NCBI GenBank assembly: GCA_947493575.1
Contig: CANLRQ010000033.1
Location: 1 to 32,382 of the forward strand
Length of the DNA stretch: 32,382 bases
Source: an uncultured Marinomonas sp.
Lineage (GTDB): Bacteria; Pseudomonadota; Gammaproteobacteria; Pseudomonadales; Marinomonadaceae
Reading direction: 5' to 3'
In this document: in pieces, positions 25,148 to 32,382 of the stretch
How the letters are laid out: every line of letters begins with the position of its first letter
How positions within the stretch are numbered: position 1 is the first letter of the stretch
Made by a program: the position numbers and the translations under genes
Notes under the pieces: generated by a model
The model's database searches: none
Told to the model about the DNA's origin: nothing
Seen by the model: only the letters and a program-made list of their open reading frames with translations

Positions 25148-25945
25148 ATGATAAATAGGTACAAGATTTATTTTTGGTTCTTTATTATTTTAATGCTTCC
25201 TGCCACCAGTCAGTCATCTGAACCCGTTGAACTGACTTTATCATACCAAATCAACCCTTCCCCACCTTATCAAATGGGAACAGGACTAACAGTCGTTGAT
25301 CCTCCTGGTATTGCGCTGGATGTGATAAATGCAGCAGCTAAAGAACTTAACCTCATCATTGTTTATAAACGTTATCCGAATGTGCGAGTGCTGCATTTAC
25401 TCGAAAATAACCAAATTGATGGTGCCTTTATGTTTTCCTATAAAGCCGAGCGAGCGAAGATAGCGCGTTATCCTTTTACCCCAGAAGGTAAACTAGATAG
25501 CACAAAAAGACTTGCAAGCTTGAGCTACTGGCTTTATTCACTAGAAGAAGCAAAATTAGACTGGGATGGTACAAATTTAATAGGGGAAAACGGCTTTATT
25601 GTTGCTGAACAAGGCGTCTCAATTGTTAGTGACCTTAAAAAGATCGGGCAAAAAGTCAAACAACCAGACTCCGTCTATAAAGCGTTACTCATGCTTACCA
25701 AACGTCAGCAGGTAGTTGGTGCGGCATTACAAGATGTGAAAGCGACACCCTATCTTGATAGACCTGAATTTTCAGGCATTAGGCGCTCATCAGTGCCACT
25801 TAATACAAAAGATTATTTTTTAGTGCTCAGTAATCGTTTTGTTGAAAGGCACCCTGATATAGCTGAGGCATTGTGGCAAAAAATTGAGGAACTTAGAGAC
25901 GAGGTCTCCAAAAAAAGTATGTACCGCTATACCTCATTTAAATAA
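25148..25945 (+). CDS. Periplasmic solute-binding protein, family 3 (orphan)
   Basis: 265 aa from the ATG at 25148, which follows ATAGGAACAG. The N-terminus (INRYKIYFWFFIILMLPATSQSS) is a signal peptide. The mature part resembles the amino-acid-type periplasmic binding domain SBP_bac_3: SYQINPSPPYQMG, a PPGIALDVINAAAKEL block that matches the usual G...D...A pattern, then LLENNQIDGAFMFSYKAERAKIARYPFTPEG. No permease or ATPase gene is adjacent, so it is an orphan; such orphans may serve as sensors or work with distant transporters. It is bracketed by copies of the 259-bp repeat, which suggests it arrived as a repeat-flanked segment. Confidence 0.8.
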   Translation: MINRYKIYFWFFIILMLPATSQSSEPVELTLSYQINPSPPYQMGTGLTVVDPPGIALDVINAAAKELNLIIVYKRYPNVRVLHLLENNQIDGAFMFSYKAERAKIARYPFTPEGKLDSTKRLASLSYWLYSLEEAKLDWDGTNLIGENGFIVAEQGVSIVSDLKKIGQKVKQPDSVYKALLMLTKRQQVVGAALQDVKATPYLDRPEFSGIRRSSVPLNTKDYFLVLSNRFVERHPDIAEALWQKIEELRDEVSKKSMYRYTSFK

Positions 25946-25973
25946 TCCACATCCTATAATCTCTTTACTCTAG

Positions 25974-26043
25974 TTCCCACGGTCTCCGTGGGAATTCATA
26001 CTGTGTTATTAGCTACATCCGCGTTCATTATCTCGTGGGAACG
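25974..26043. repeat. Short palindromic repeats (CGTGGGAA type)
   Basis: TTCCCACGG (25974-25982) / CCGTGGGAA (25986-25994) is a perfect 9-bp stem with a 3-nt loop. A second CGTGGGAACG lies at 26034-26043 without its left arm nearby. Palindromes of this kind are common dispersed repeats in Gammaproteobacteria. The hairpin lies 28 bp after the binding-protein stop and may help end its transcript. Confidence 0.7.
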
Positions 26044-26079
26044 AAAGAAATTCGCCGATTGTCGCAGAGGCAGACATCA

Positions 26080-26204
26080 TTTGACGTAATAAGGAGACTT
26101 TTTTACCTTGTAGGGTAGGTCGGAAAAGCCGTAGGCGCCTTCCGACATTTTGAGCTGGTGGTAACACAATGGATTATGTACAAAGCAAAAAGACGAAAGG
26201 CTTT
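26080..26204. repeat. 259-bp repeat, junction and internally deleted copy 3
   Basis: Bases 26080-26109 match the end of the unit (TTTGACGTAATAAGGAGACT, CTTTTTTACCTTG), and the next unit starts at 26110 with the REP-like palindrome. After CAAAGCAAAAAG the sequence jumps straight to ACGAAAGGCTT, so the whole hairpin arm present in copies 1 and 2 is missing. The breakpoint falls at a short AAAAG repeat. The unit then runs into phage-derived sequence. Confidence 0.82.
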
Positions 26205-26883
26205 TTATTTAACTGAATATCGCTTTTTTGTAGATGCTATCGATGGAAAGAGAGGTGAAGACGGATATTTACCATCCGAAGCGTATGTTGGCGGTCAACA
26301 TTTACCAGAAGAAATAATCCCAGAAACAACTGTTGCGGATGTTATTTCGTCACCTCCCCCTCAACCCCCAGCCAAAAGTAATGAGGATGTCTACTCGTGG
26401 TTGGCTAATGAGGGGCAGTATGCAACGTTCGCTGGTGTCGCTGCATGGATGAGAAGTTTTAATGTTTCTGTTGCTCAAATGGCTGAAGTATCAGGATACA
26501 CACAAACTCAGATTCAGGACGCAATCGATGGAAAAAGGGATGCGCACGGATATTTACCATCCGAAGCGTATGTTGGTGGTCAACATTTACGTACTGACGG
26601 CAGTCATGCAAATGGCTTAGACAACGTTCCTTTTGATGGTTACGTCGCCCAACTACATAAAGGTGAAATGGTTCTACCAGCGGGACAATCTGATTACCTG
26701 AGAAACGGCGAAACAGGAAAGCAATTTAAAGCGCTCGCTGATGAAATAGCCGAGTTACGCAAAGATAACAAAACCTTGCTCGCTCAAATTTCAACGAATA
26801 CACGCGACAACGCAAGAACGGCAAAATCCATGTCGCGTGGTACGCCTGTTTATATGATGGTAACCAATAATGAAAGCAATTAG
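26158..26883 (+). pseudogene. C-terminal remnant of a phage tail tape-measure protein
   Basis: Open frame of 241 aa whose first ~24 residues come from the repeat, so the GTG start at 26158 is probably accidental. The rest resembles the C-terminus of tape-measure proteins, with DGSHANGLDNVPFDGYVAQLHKGEMVLPAG being the typical closing segment, followed by a coiled-coil tail (LADEIAELRKDNKTLLAQIS). Full tape-measure proteins are many hundreds of residues; the N-terminal bulk is missing. It contains a ~24-residue duplicated segment. The stop overlaps the next gene by 14 bp, the native phage junction. Whether it is expressed is unknown. Confidence 0.75.
26233..26590. repeat. Direct repeat inside the tape-measure remnant (26233-26305 and 26518-26590)
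   Basis: Two ~73-bp copies, 285 bp apart and in the same frame, encode DAIDGKRGEDGYLPSEAYVG and DAIDGKRDAHGYLPSEAYVG, and continue GGQHL. The segment between holds a Pro-rich linker and the helical MRSFNVSVAQMAEVSGYTQT. Identity is highest over GGATATTTACCATCCGAAGC. Confidence 0.9.
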
Positions 26884-27766
26884 GCCGACAGAAATTAATT
26901 CTTTCACCTCAAATGTGCCCCTTGAATCAATACCAACATGGCTTGAAGGGCAATCAATTGCTCAAGGGGCTGAACGTATTTATAAGCATTACATTTGGGA
27001 AGCGTTATTAGATCATGCATCAACCAACGTTCCATCTGATGAAAGTAATCAATGGGTTCGCCGTCGCCCGACAAATCAATTCGCGATGCTGGACGAAGAG
27101 GTAAATACAACAACTGTCTCTGAGACAGGTGAAATAAATATTGTTCTAAATGCGGGCCGTTGCGATAGCGTAGCCTTTCTTGAATTAGACGCAACAGAAA
27201 TAGAAGTCAGTTATGTTGTTGATGGGGTTAGTGAGTTTTACGCTAAAGCAAATTTAGTGTCTCGTGAATCTACTGGCTCTTGGCTTGGGTTCTTTACGGA
27301 ACCTTTGGCACAACAAACCTTTTATATCGTACAAGGCATGGTGGATACCGCTGTTCTAGATTTACCGCGTTATTTACAAGGGCAGATACATATCAAAGTT
27401 ACTAACACAGAAGGTCCTGCTAAATGTGGAGTATGCCGTCCTGGTTTATTGTTGGAAATCGGTGATGTTGATAATGGCGCAACCACTGGAATTGAAAACT
27501 TATCAATTCGTACAGCAGATGATTTTGGTCGTATAAAACAAAAAATCAGAAATTATTCAAAATCGATGTCATTAGACGTCAATATTTATACTAATCGCCT
27601 AGATTTTGTGTATGGCTGGTTAGTGAAATTAAAAGACACTCCCTTGGTTTATATCGCTATAGAGCATCATAGTGCATACATCGTTTATGGCTATGGTGAC
27701 TGGAGAATTGTAAGAGAAGGCTCTGTTATGTCTAAAATGTCACTAGAAGTAGAAGGACTTGTATAA
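26870..27766 (+). CDS. Phage tail protein (function not assigned)
   Basis: 298 aa, directly after the tape-measure remnant and overlapping it by 14 bp; its stop overlaps the tail-fibre start by one base (TAATG). The C-terminal block, IYTNRLDFVYGWLVKLKDTP followed by YIVYGYGDW and LEVEGLV, resembles proteins I associate with distal tail/baseplate modules of tailed phages, but I cannot give a family name. No catalytic motif, signal peptide or membrane segment is seen. The intact overlaps suggest that this tail segment was inherited as a block. Confidence 0.65.
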   Translation: MKAIRPTEINSFTSNVPLESIPTWLEGQSIAQGAERIYKHYIWEALLDHASTNVPSDESNQWVRRRPTNQFAMLDEEVNTTTVSETGEINIVLNAGRCDSVAFLELDATEIEVSYVVDGVSEFYAKANLVSRESTGSWLGFFTEPLAQQTFYIVQGMVDTAVLDLPRYLQGQIHIKVTNTEGPAKCGVCRPGLLLEIGDVDNGATTGIENLSIRTADDFGRIKQKIRNYSKSMSLDVNIYTNRLDFVYGWLVKLKDTPLVYIAIEHHSAYIVYGYGDWRIVREGSVMSKMSLEVEGLV

Positions 27767-30045
27767 TGAGTGTAGAAACCATCCCCACTATTCAATCTAT
27801 TCCTACACCACCATCGTTAGCAACACCAAAAACGTTTGACGCTGATGCTGAAGCCTACTTGTTCGCCCAGCGTGATGTCTTTAATGAAATGAATACCATC
27901 ATTTCAGTTTTAAACCCTGTTGCTGCCGCTGTTATGCAGCACTCCCAATTAGTTGCAGACAACAAAAGCACAGTACAAACGCTAGCAAGTCAGGTTGTCA
28001 ATAATACAAATACAGTCGTGGCAAAAGCCTCAGAAGTTGAAACGGCACGCTCTGAAGTCGCAACAAATACACAAACAGTTTCATCTGATAAAAGCACCGT
28101 CCAATCACTTAAAAACAGCACCCAAACACTAGCAAATCAAGTCAGCTCAAATAAAAATACAGTCGTGACTAAAGCTTCAGAAGTAGAAACCGCACGTTCT
28201 GAAGTCGCTGCAAATCAACAAACGGTTTCATCTGATAAAAGCACCGTTCAGTCACTTAAAAATAGCACTCAAACTTTAGCCAATCAGGTCAATGCAGATA
28301 AAAATACAGTGACAACCAAAGCCGCTGAAGTTGAAACGGCACGTTCTGAGGTCGCCACAAAAGCGGGTCAGGTTGAAGGTGATCGACAGAGAGCTGAGGC
28401 AGCGGCGGATAGTTTAGATGTAGAGAAACTGGTATCACAGGGCTCCAATATTCCTGGAAGCGCTGACCTTAACAATTACACTGCTAACGGTTTTTTCCAT
28501 CAACATCAAAATTCACTGGCTGCAAGTGGACAGCATTATCCTGTAGATCTGGCTGGAATGTTGGAAGTGCGGTCTGCCGATTCTATGATCTATCAAACCT
28601 ATCATGTTTACAGTGGGTTAGATAAATATCATAGAAGCTTCTATAACGGTAGTTGGTATCCGTGGAGACGTATCTGGAATGATAGCAACTTTGATCCAGA
28701 CTCAAAACTTGACGCTTCTGCTTCGGCTGTTGACAGTGAAAAGCTAGGTGGGGCAGCTGCATCAGAGTATTTAAAGCGATCCGGCACGCAATCGATGACA
28801 GGGGCGCTTACAACCCCTCGCCTTATAACCAACCAAATTGAGAACGAAAACGGAAGGGTGCTAAGTTGCACGTTCGCCTCAAATGCAAACCCTGGTGTTG
28901 GTAACAACGATAGCTACTTTAATCCAGGAGAAGCGCTGGAAGTATTCAGATTTCGTCCTACTGGTTCTTCACAGAATTACTACGTTGAAGGAGTTATAAA
29001 GGCACAATCTTCTGCCGCGGTATCAACATTAAGAATTCGCGCCTCAGTTCGATCTCATGTATTACCTAGTATATCGGTGTCTGGAAGCTACGATCAGCAC
29101 GCGACGAGCGATGGATACGATGTAGTCAGACCTGTATTCTGGAGAGAAGTCTCTGTTAACGGTGAGGTTCGGCTAGTACTTTTATTTAATACTGGCAGTC
29201 CTGCAGTGCATGATATTGAAGGGACTTTTACCGTGTACCAGCGTGGAGCTTATGGAGAGGCGTTGACAATAATTGCTACACATGCAACGGATGATATACC
29301 AAATGGATTTAGTCAAGTTGAGTTACGTAAAGAATTCTCTTCTAATAACGGTGTTCTAAAGTTTGGTGCCCACAACATGTGGCATGAAGGGAATGATGGA
29401 GCAGGATCAGGCCTAGATGCAGATACTGTTAGGGGGTATTTGCCATCTGATACCAATTCCCCTAGCACTTTAGCAAATAGAGACGGTGCTGGTGATTTAC
29501 ACGCTCGATTGTTTCGGTCAACGTATAACAATCAATCAGGTATCGCATCTGGAGCAGCTTTCGCCTATAGAACATCTGAAACAGATAACTACATTAGATT
29601 CTGTGCAGACATGTCTGTCGTGAGAGCACATCTCGATGTTTATAGTAAAGCTGATGTGGATGGTGTAATCGGGGGGAGTGGATTGGAATTGCTATGGAGC
29701 GGCTCTACTAGCACCTCTGTTGCGAACCCAGGAAGTATTGGCGATATATTGTTAGTTTGCGGGCACTTCACTCTTCCATACGCGTATTCGGATTACAGGT
29801 CATTTAGCGCTATTGTGTATACACATACAGAAGGTGGGGGGGATGAAGAATGGTCTAGTACTACAGCTTATAGTATGGGGGGAAATACAAGTCCAAACTA
29901 TTCTGAAGATATTGATATTCAAGTAGATTACTGGGGAAGAAAAGCTAATGCGCTAAGTAATCGTATTAAGTGTCAGCCATCTGGTAGTGCTGCGAATTCA
30001 ACGACTGTTTTCATGACTAAAATCTATAGACTGAATAAGGCGTAA
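27766..30045 (+). CDS. Phage tail fibre protein with coiled-coil repeats
   Basis: 759 aa. Residues ~66-213 form three 49-residue repeats (7x7, a heptad multiple) of the type KSTVQSL..STQTLANQV..NTV..KASEVETARSEVA, which predict a long trimeric coiled coil. Residues ~225-305 (LNNYTANGFFHQHQ, YHRSFYNGSWYPWRRIW) match the pyocin-knob type receptor-fibre domain. A KLGG..ASEYLKRSGTQSMTGAL segment typical of tail fibres follows. The C-terminal ~100 residues are probably the receptor-binding tip. It is followed 3 bp later by a tail assembly chaperone gene, the usual partner. The frame is intact over 2.3 kb. Confidence 0.88.
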   Translation: MSVETIPTIQSIPTPPSLATPKTFDADAEAYLFAQRDVFNEMNTIISVLNPVAAAVMQHSQLVADNKSTVQTLASQVVNNTNTVVAKASEVETARSEVATNTQTVSSDKSTVQSLKNSTQTLANQVSSNKNTVVTKASEVETARSEVAANQQTVSSDKSTVQSLKNSTQTLANQVNADKNTVTTKAAEVETARSEVATKAGQVEGDRQRAEAAADSLDVEKLVSQGSNIPGSADLNNYTANGFFHQHQNSLAASGQHYPVDLAGMLEVRSADSMIYQTYHVYSGLDKYHRSFYNGSWYPWRRIWNDSNFDPDSKLDASASAVDSEKLGGAAASEYLKRSGTQSMTGALTTPRLITNQIENENGRVLSCTFASNANPGVGNNDSYFNPGEALEVFRFRPTGSSQNYYVEGVIKAQSSAAVSTLRIRASVRSHVLPSISVSGSYDQHATSDGYDVVRPVFWREVSVNGEVRLVLLFNTGSPAVHDIEGTFTVYQRGAYGEALTIIATHATDDIPNGFSQVELRKEFSSNNGVLKFGAHNMWHEGNDGAGSGLDADTVRGYLPSDTNSPSTLANRDGAGDLHARLFRSTYNNQSGIASGAAFAYRTSETDNYIRFCADMSVVRAHLDVYSKADVDGVIGGSGLELLWSGSTSTSVANPGSIGDILLVCGHFTLPYAYSDYRSFSAIVYTHTEGGGDEEWSSTTAYSMGGNTSPNYSEDIDIQVDYWGRKANALSNRIKCQPSGSAANSTTVFMTKIYRLNKA
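28012..28452 (+). repeat. 147-bp tandem repeats in the tail fibre gene
   Basis: Units marked by AATACAGT(C)GTG start with ACAGT at 28012, 28159 and 28306, exactly 147 bp apart. The third copy is shorter and diverges after GTCGCCACAAAAGCGGGTCAG. Many differences are synonymous, so the repeats are under coding selection or moderately old. Confidence 0.88.
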
Positions 30046-30048
30046 GAT

Positions 30049-30771
30049 ATGTTATATAGACTACAAGTAGATATTAATGGAAATATAGTTGGCTATGAAA
30101 TTGCCTTAGATTTAACCGAAACAATGCTTGAATCGGTGGACGGCTATCAAATTATAGAGTTAGATCTGGATCTCAATGCGTCTGAAAAAAAGCAACTACA
30201 TCACGCTACTGTACAAAATGGAGAGCTGGACTTTTCAACGGTTGAAAGCTCTATAAATGATGAGCGAAGAAGAGTAATCCCAACATTAATCAAAAACACT
30301 AGAAGTAAATTACTAGCAGCCACTGACTTTATGTTATCTGTGGATTATCCACTTTCTGAGTTACAGAAAAAAGAGTTGGCTAATTATAGGCAAAGCTTAA
30401 GAGATTTACCGAACTCGCTAGACCTAACAAATTACATCAATTTCGAAGATATTCCGTTTCCAGAAAAGCCGATTTGGATAGAGGAAGACAGTCTAGGTCA
30501 GCTAAAAATATTGCTAGATCAACGTGAATACATACCGAATGTTCTTACTGCTCGCCAAGCGCGGTTAGCGCTTCAGCACATAGATAAACTTGCTGACGTA
30601 GAAACCTCTATATTATCGCTGCCTGAAGCTCAAAGGAATGTGGCAGAAATTGAATGGGAGTATTCAACAGAGGTTAAACGGCATCATCAGTTTATTGATA
30701 TGTTAGCTCCTGCTCTAGGTCTGACAGATGAAGACGTTGATAACCTTTTTATTCTCGGCGCAAGTTTATAA
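30049..30771 (+). CDS. Phage tail (fibre) assembly chaperone, two-part
   Basis: 240 aa. A central block, RSKLLAATDFMLSVDYPLSE followed by KKELANYRQSLRDLPN, is the typical tail assembly chaperone signature of proteins encoded right after tail fibres. A C-terminal block, LTARQARLALQHIDKL followed by LPEAQRNVAEIEWEYSTEVK and DEDVDNLFILGASL, is also common in phage proteins of this position but is often a separate module, so this gene may be a fusion. It lies 3 bp after the tail fibre gene and 11 bp before the next one. Confidence 0.75.
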   Translation: MLYRLQVDINGNIVGYEIALDLTETMLESVDGYQIIELDLDLNASEKKQLHHATVQNGELDFSTVESSINDERRRVIPTLIKNTRSKLLAATDFMLSVDYPLSELQKKELANYRQSLRDLPNSLDLTNYINFEDIPFPEKPIWIEEDSLGQLKILLDQREYIPNVLTARQARLALQHIDKLADVETSILSLPEAQRNVAEIEWEYSTEVKRHHQFIDMLAPALGLTDEDVDNLFILGASL

Positions 30772-30782
30772 AGGGAGCCAGT

Positions 30783-31058
30783 ATGCCTAACGGTTGTGGT
30801 CCAAGTTGGATTCCATGTTGGCTAACAAACTTGCTCTTCGGTTGGTTCTTCAAGGCATCCTGTAACAAGCACGATGAAGGATACATTCAAGGAGGTGATG
30901 AGATTCGAAGGTTTGAATGCGACTGGAAATTCCTTAAAGCAATGCGCAACGATATAAATAGATTGAAATGGTACGGGCAGCCGTTGCTGCTAGTAGCGTT
31001 AGTTTATTATGTGCTTGTAAGAATGTTTGGTTGGTTGTATTTCAACTATAGAAAATAA
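30783..31058 (+). CDS. Small phage membrane protein with phospholipase-A2-like His-Asp motif
   Basis: 91 aa, RBS AAGGGAG just upstream. Residues 5-50 (CGPSWIPCW, then ASCNKHDEGYIQGGDEIRR, then CDWKFLKAM) contain a CxxHDxxY arrangement with H30-D31 and Y34, plus C27 and C46 placed to bond. This resembles the catalytic helix of secreted and parvovirus-type phospholipase A2. A calcium-loop-like NGCG stands at residues 3-6. Residues ~66-86 are a hydrophobic membrane segment followed by a basic tail. Similar small proteins occur near phage tail/lysis genes. Enzyme activity is inferred only; a role in lysis or membrane entry is a guess. Confidence 0.65.
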   Translation: MPNGCGPSWIPCWLTNLLFGWFFKASCNKHDEGYIQGGDEIRRFECDWKFLKAMRNDINRLKWYGQPLLLVALVYYVLVRMFGWLYFNYRK

Positions 31059-31065
31059 AATGGAG

Positions 31066-32382
31066 GTGACGCACTGTCATTTTCAAAACATCATTACGTA
31101 TAATAAAACACATTACTAAACCCATTTATCGCGCAATCTTATCCAAAAAATCGCGGCGCGTTACATGCTCTTTTCGTTGGCATAGGATAAGAATAGCGGA
31201 AACCTGTTTACTGGCTATTTGGCAACCGGCATTGAGGTGGCATGACCTTTATCTAGGCTCAGAAATGGAACTTGGGAACCTGTCACTTTGATGTTAAGGG
31301 AGAACTCGAAGCGGGAAACCGTAAGGGGAGAGTACCAATGCAAAGTACAGGGACGGAGTTTTCCGTAGTAGTGATGAAGCTGTTGTAATGACGGTGGAGC
31401 GAAGGGAAAACGTTATTCGGCTTTGTTTAAGCCAACAACTGGTCTACAGGATGATTACTTGAACAAGGCAAAACCTTTTAACATAGACAAAAAACTCATC
31501 TGGGAAGCATGGTTGGCGGTGAAAGCCAATCGCGGCTCAGCAGGAATTGATGGTGTAACTTTGTCTGACTTCGAGCGTAATCTATCCAAAAATTTATATA
31601 AGATTTGGAATCGGATGAGCTCAGGCTGCTATATGCCACCCCCTGTTAAACGGGTAGAGATCCCCAAATCGGATGGTAAAACACGTCCTCTTGGTATACC
31701 AACTATATCAGATAGAGTGGCGCAAATGACGGTAAAGATGCAACTGGAACCCGTTTGGGACCGTTTATTTTCACCTTCATCATTTGGCTATCGTCGAGGG
31801 AAATCAGCACATGAGGCAGTGACTCAGGCAAGGAACAATTGCTGGAAATACAACTGGGTTATCGATCTGGATATCAAAGGTTTCTTTGATAATATAGATC
31901 ACCAGTTGATGTTAAAAGCAGTTGATCACCTTAATCCACCGAATTGGGCAAAACTCTGTATTGAACGATGGCTGAGGGCAGATGTTATATTAACCGATGG
32001 CAGTAAGCTGTCAGGTGATAAAGGTACGCCACAAGGTGGTGTGATCAGCCCTCTACTCGCTAATCTGTTTTTGCATTATGCCCAAGACAAATGGCTAGGT
32101 AGGGAATATCCAGACCTACCATTTGAGCGATACGCCGATGATGCTGTGATACATTGCCGGAGTAAGCTTGAAGCCGAAGAGTTATTGTTGAAACTTAAGC
32201 AAAGAATGCTGGATTGTGGATTGGAACTTCACCCAGTAAAGACTCGTATTGTTTGTTGCGACACTAAAACACGGAGAAATCAAAATCAACATTATGAGTT
32301 TGATCTCTTAGGTTTTACGTTTCGCAGGCGAGGCGCCAGAGGTAGAGGAGGAAGACTGTTTACAGGGTTTCTTCCAGCCATA
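31066..32382 (+). mobile_element. Group II intron, class D (RmInt1-like), 3' end outside the window
   Basis: About 390 nt of non-coding, structured sequence precede a reverse transcriptase gene that starts at 31459, the layout of a mobile group II intron with its ORF in domain IV. The region 31200-31420 (TGGAACTTGGGAACCTG, AAGGGAGAACTCGAAGCGGG, GGTGGAGCGAAGGG) is like domain I-III sequence I know from gammaproteobacterial introns. The 5' border is not certain: GTGACG at 31066 is the best candidate but departs from the GUGYG consensus. The encoded protein matches the class D type, which usually lacks the endonuclease domain. Domains V/VI and the 3' exon lie beyond 32382. Confidence 0.75.
31459..32382 (+). 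CDS. ltrA: Group II intron reverse transcriptase/maturase, partial (C-terminus missing)
   Basis: 308 codons are visible and the frame is open at the window end. It begins NKAKPFNIDKKLIWEAWLAV, the typical start of RmInt1-type proteins. RT blocks follow in order: KSDGKTRPLGIPTISDR, SSFGYRRGKSAHEAV, WVIDLDIKGFFDNID (motif A, D138), GTPQGGVISPLLANLFLH, and RYADDAVIHC with the catalytic Y225-A-D-D. The only good start is a TTG at 31459, 7 nt after AGGA; the frame is open upstream but has no ATG. It is expected to splice the intron (maturase domain, outside the window) and copy it by reverse transcription. Confidence 0.92.
   Translation, partial: MNKAKPFNIDKKLIWEAWLAVKANRGSAGIDGVTLSDFERNLSKNLYKIWNRMSSGCYMPPPVKRVEIPKSDGKTRPLGIPTISDRVAQMTVKMQLEPVWDRLFSPSSFGYRRGKSAHEAVTQARNNCWKYNWVIDLDIKGFFDNIDHQLMLKAVDHLNPPNWAKLCIERWLRADVILTDGSKLSGDKGTPQGGVISPLLANLFLHYAQDKWLGREYPDLPFERYADDAVIHCRSKLEAEELLLKLKQRMLDCGLELHPVKTRIVCCDTKTRRNQNQHYEFDLLGFTFRRRGARGRGGRLFTGFLPAI

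Noticed and set aside
31338..31390. ATG codons upstream of the intron reverse transcriptase as its start
   Set aside because: ATGs at 31338, 31374 and 31388 are all out of frame with the RT coding sequence.

Overview
The window looks like chromosomal DNA of an AT-rich gammaproteobacterium, most likely a marine Oceanospirillales/Marinomonas-type organism. The reasons are the gene order leuC-leuD-leuB-asd with a divergent LysR gene (as in Pseudomonas and relatives), the pabC-mltG-tmk-holB-tatD cluster, a Halomonas-type GH13 alpha-glucosidase, a type II NADH dehydrogenase and an ETF:quinone oxidoreductase. The genus is an inference from family resemblance; no search was run.

Positions 1-15.6 kb are conserved housekeeping DNA, almost all on the + strand. 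It opens with the 3' part of tRNA-Glu, followed by a tight cluster for folate (pabC), peptidoglycan chain release (mltG), dTMP kinase (tmk), DNA polymerase III delta' (holB) and a TatD nuclease. Next come a LonB-type protease, three small genes (a secreted unknown, a cytochrome b562-like protein, a very basic unknown), and a fatty-acid/acyl-CoA oxidation group: AraC regulator, large acyl-CoA dehydrogenase and ETF-QO. The ETF-QO passes electrons from the dehydrogenase to quinone. A DUF188 (YaiI) gene and ndh close the block.

Positions 15.7-24.4 kb hold an alpha-glucosidase (- strand), an MFS transporter, and the leucine operon leuCDB followed by asd, with a LysR gene divergent from leuC. Four short palindromic elements (50-131 bp) with 15-bp terminal inverted repeats lie between these genes. 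Three have perfect 5-bp target duplications and the fourth has one mismatch: a MITE family visible in this single window.

From 24.4 kb the housekeeping order stops. Two tandem ~259-bp repeat units, a lone periplasmic solute-binding protein gene and a third, internally deleted repeat lead into a prophage remnant. That remnant keeps only the distal tail end: the C-terminus of a tape-measure protein, a tail protein, a repeat-rich tail fibre, a two-part tail assembly chaperone and a small membrane protein with a phospholipase-A2-like His-Asp motif. The window ends inside a class D-like (RmInt1-like) group II intron whose reverse transcriptase/maturase starts at a TTG codon and runs off the end. 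Coordinates are read by eye; intron and repeat borders are approximate where stated.
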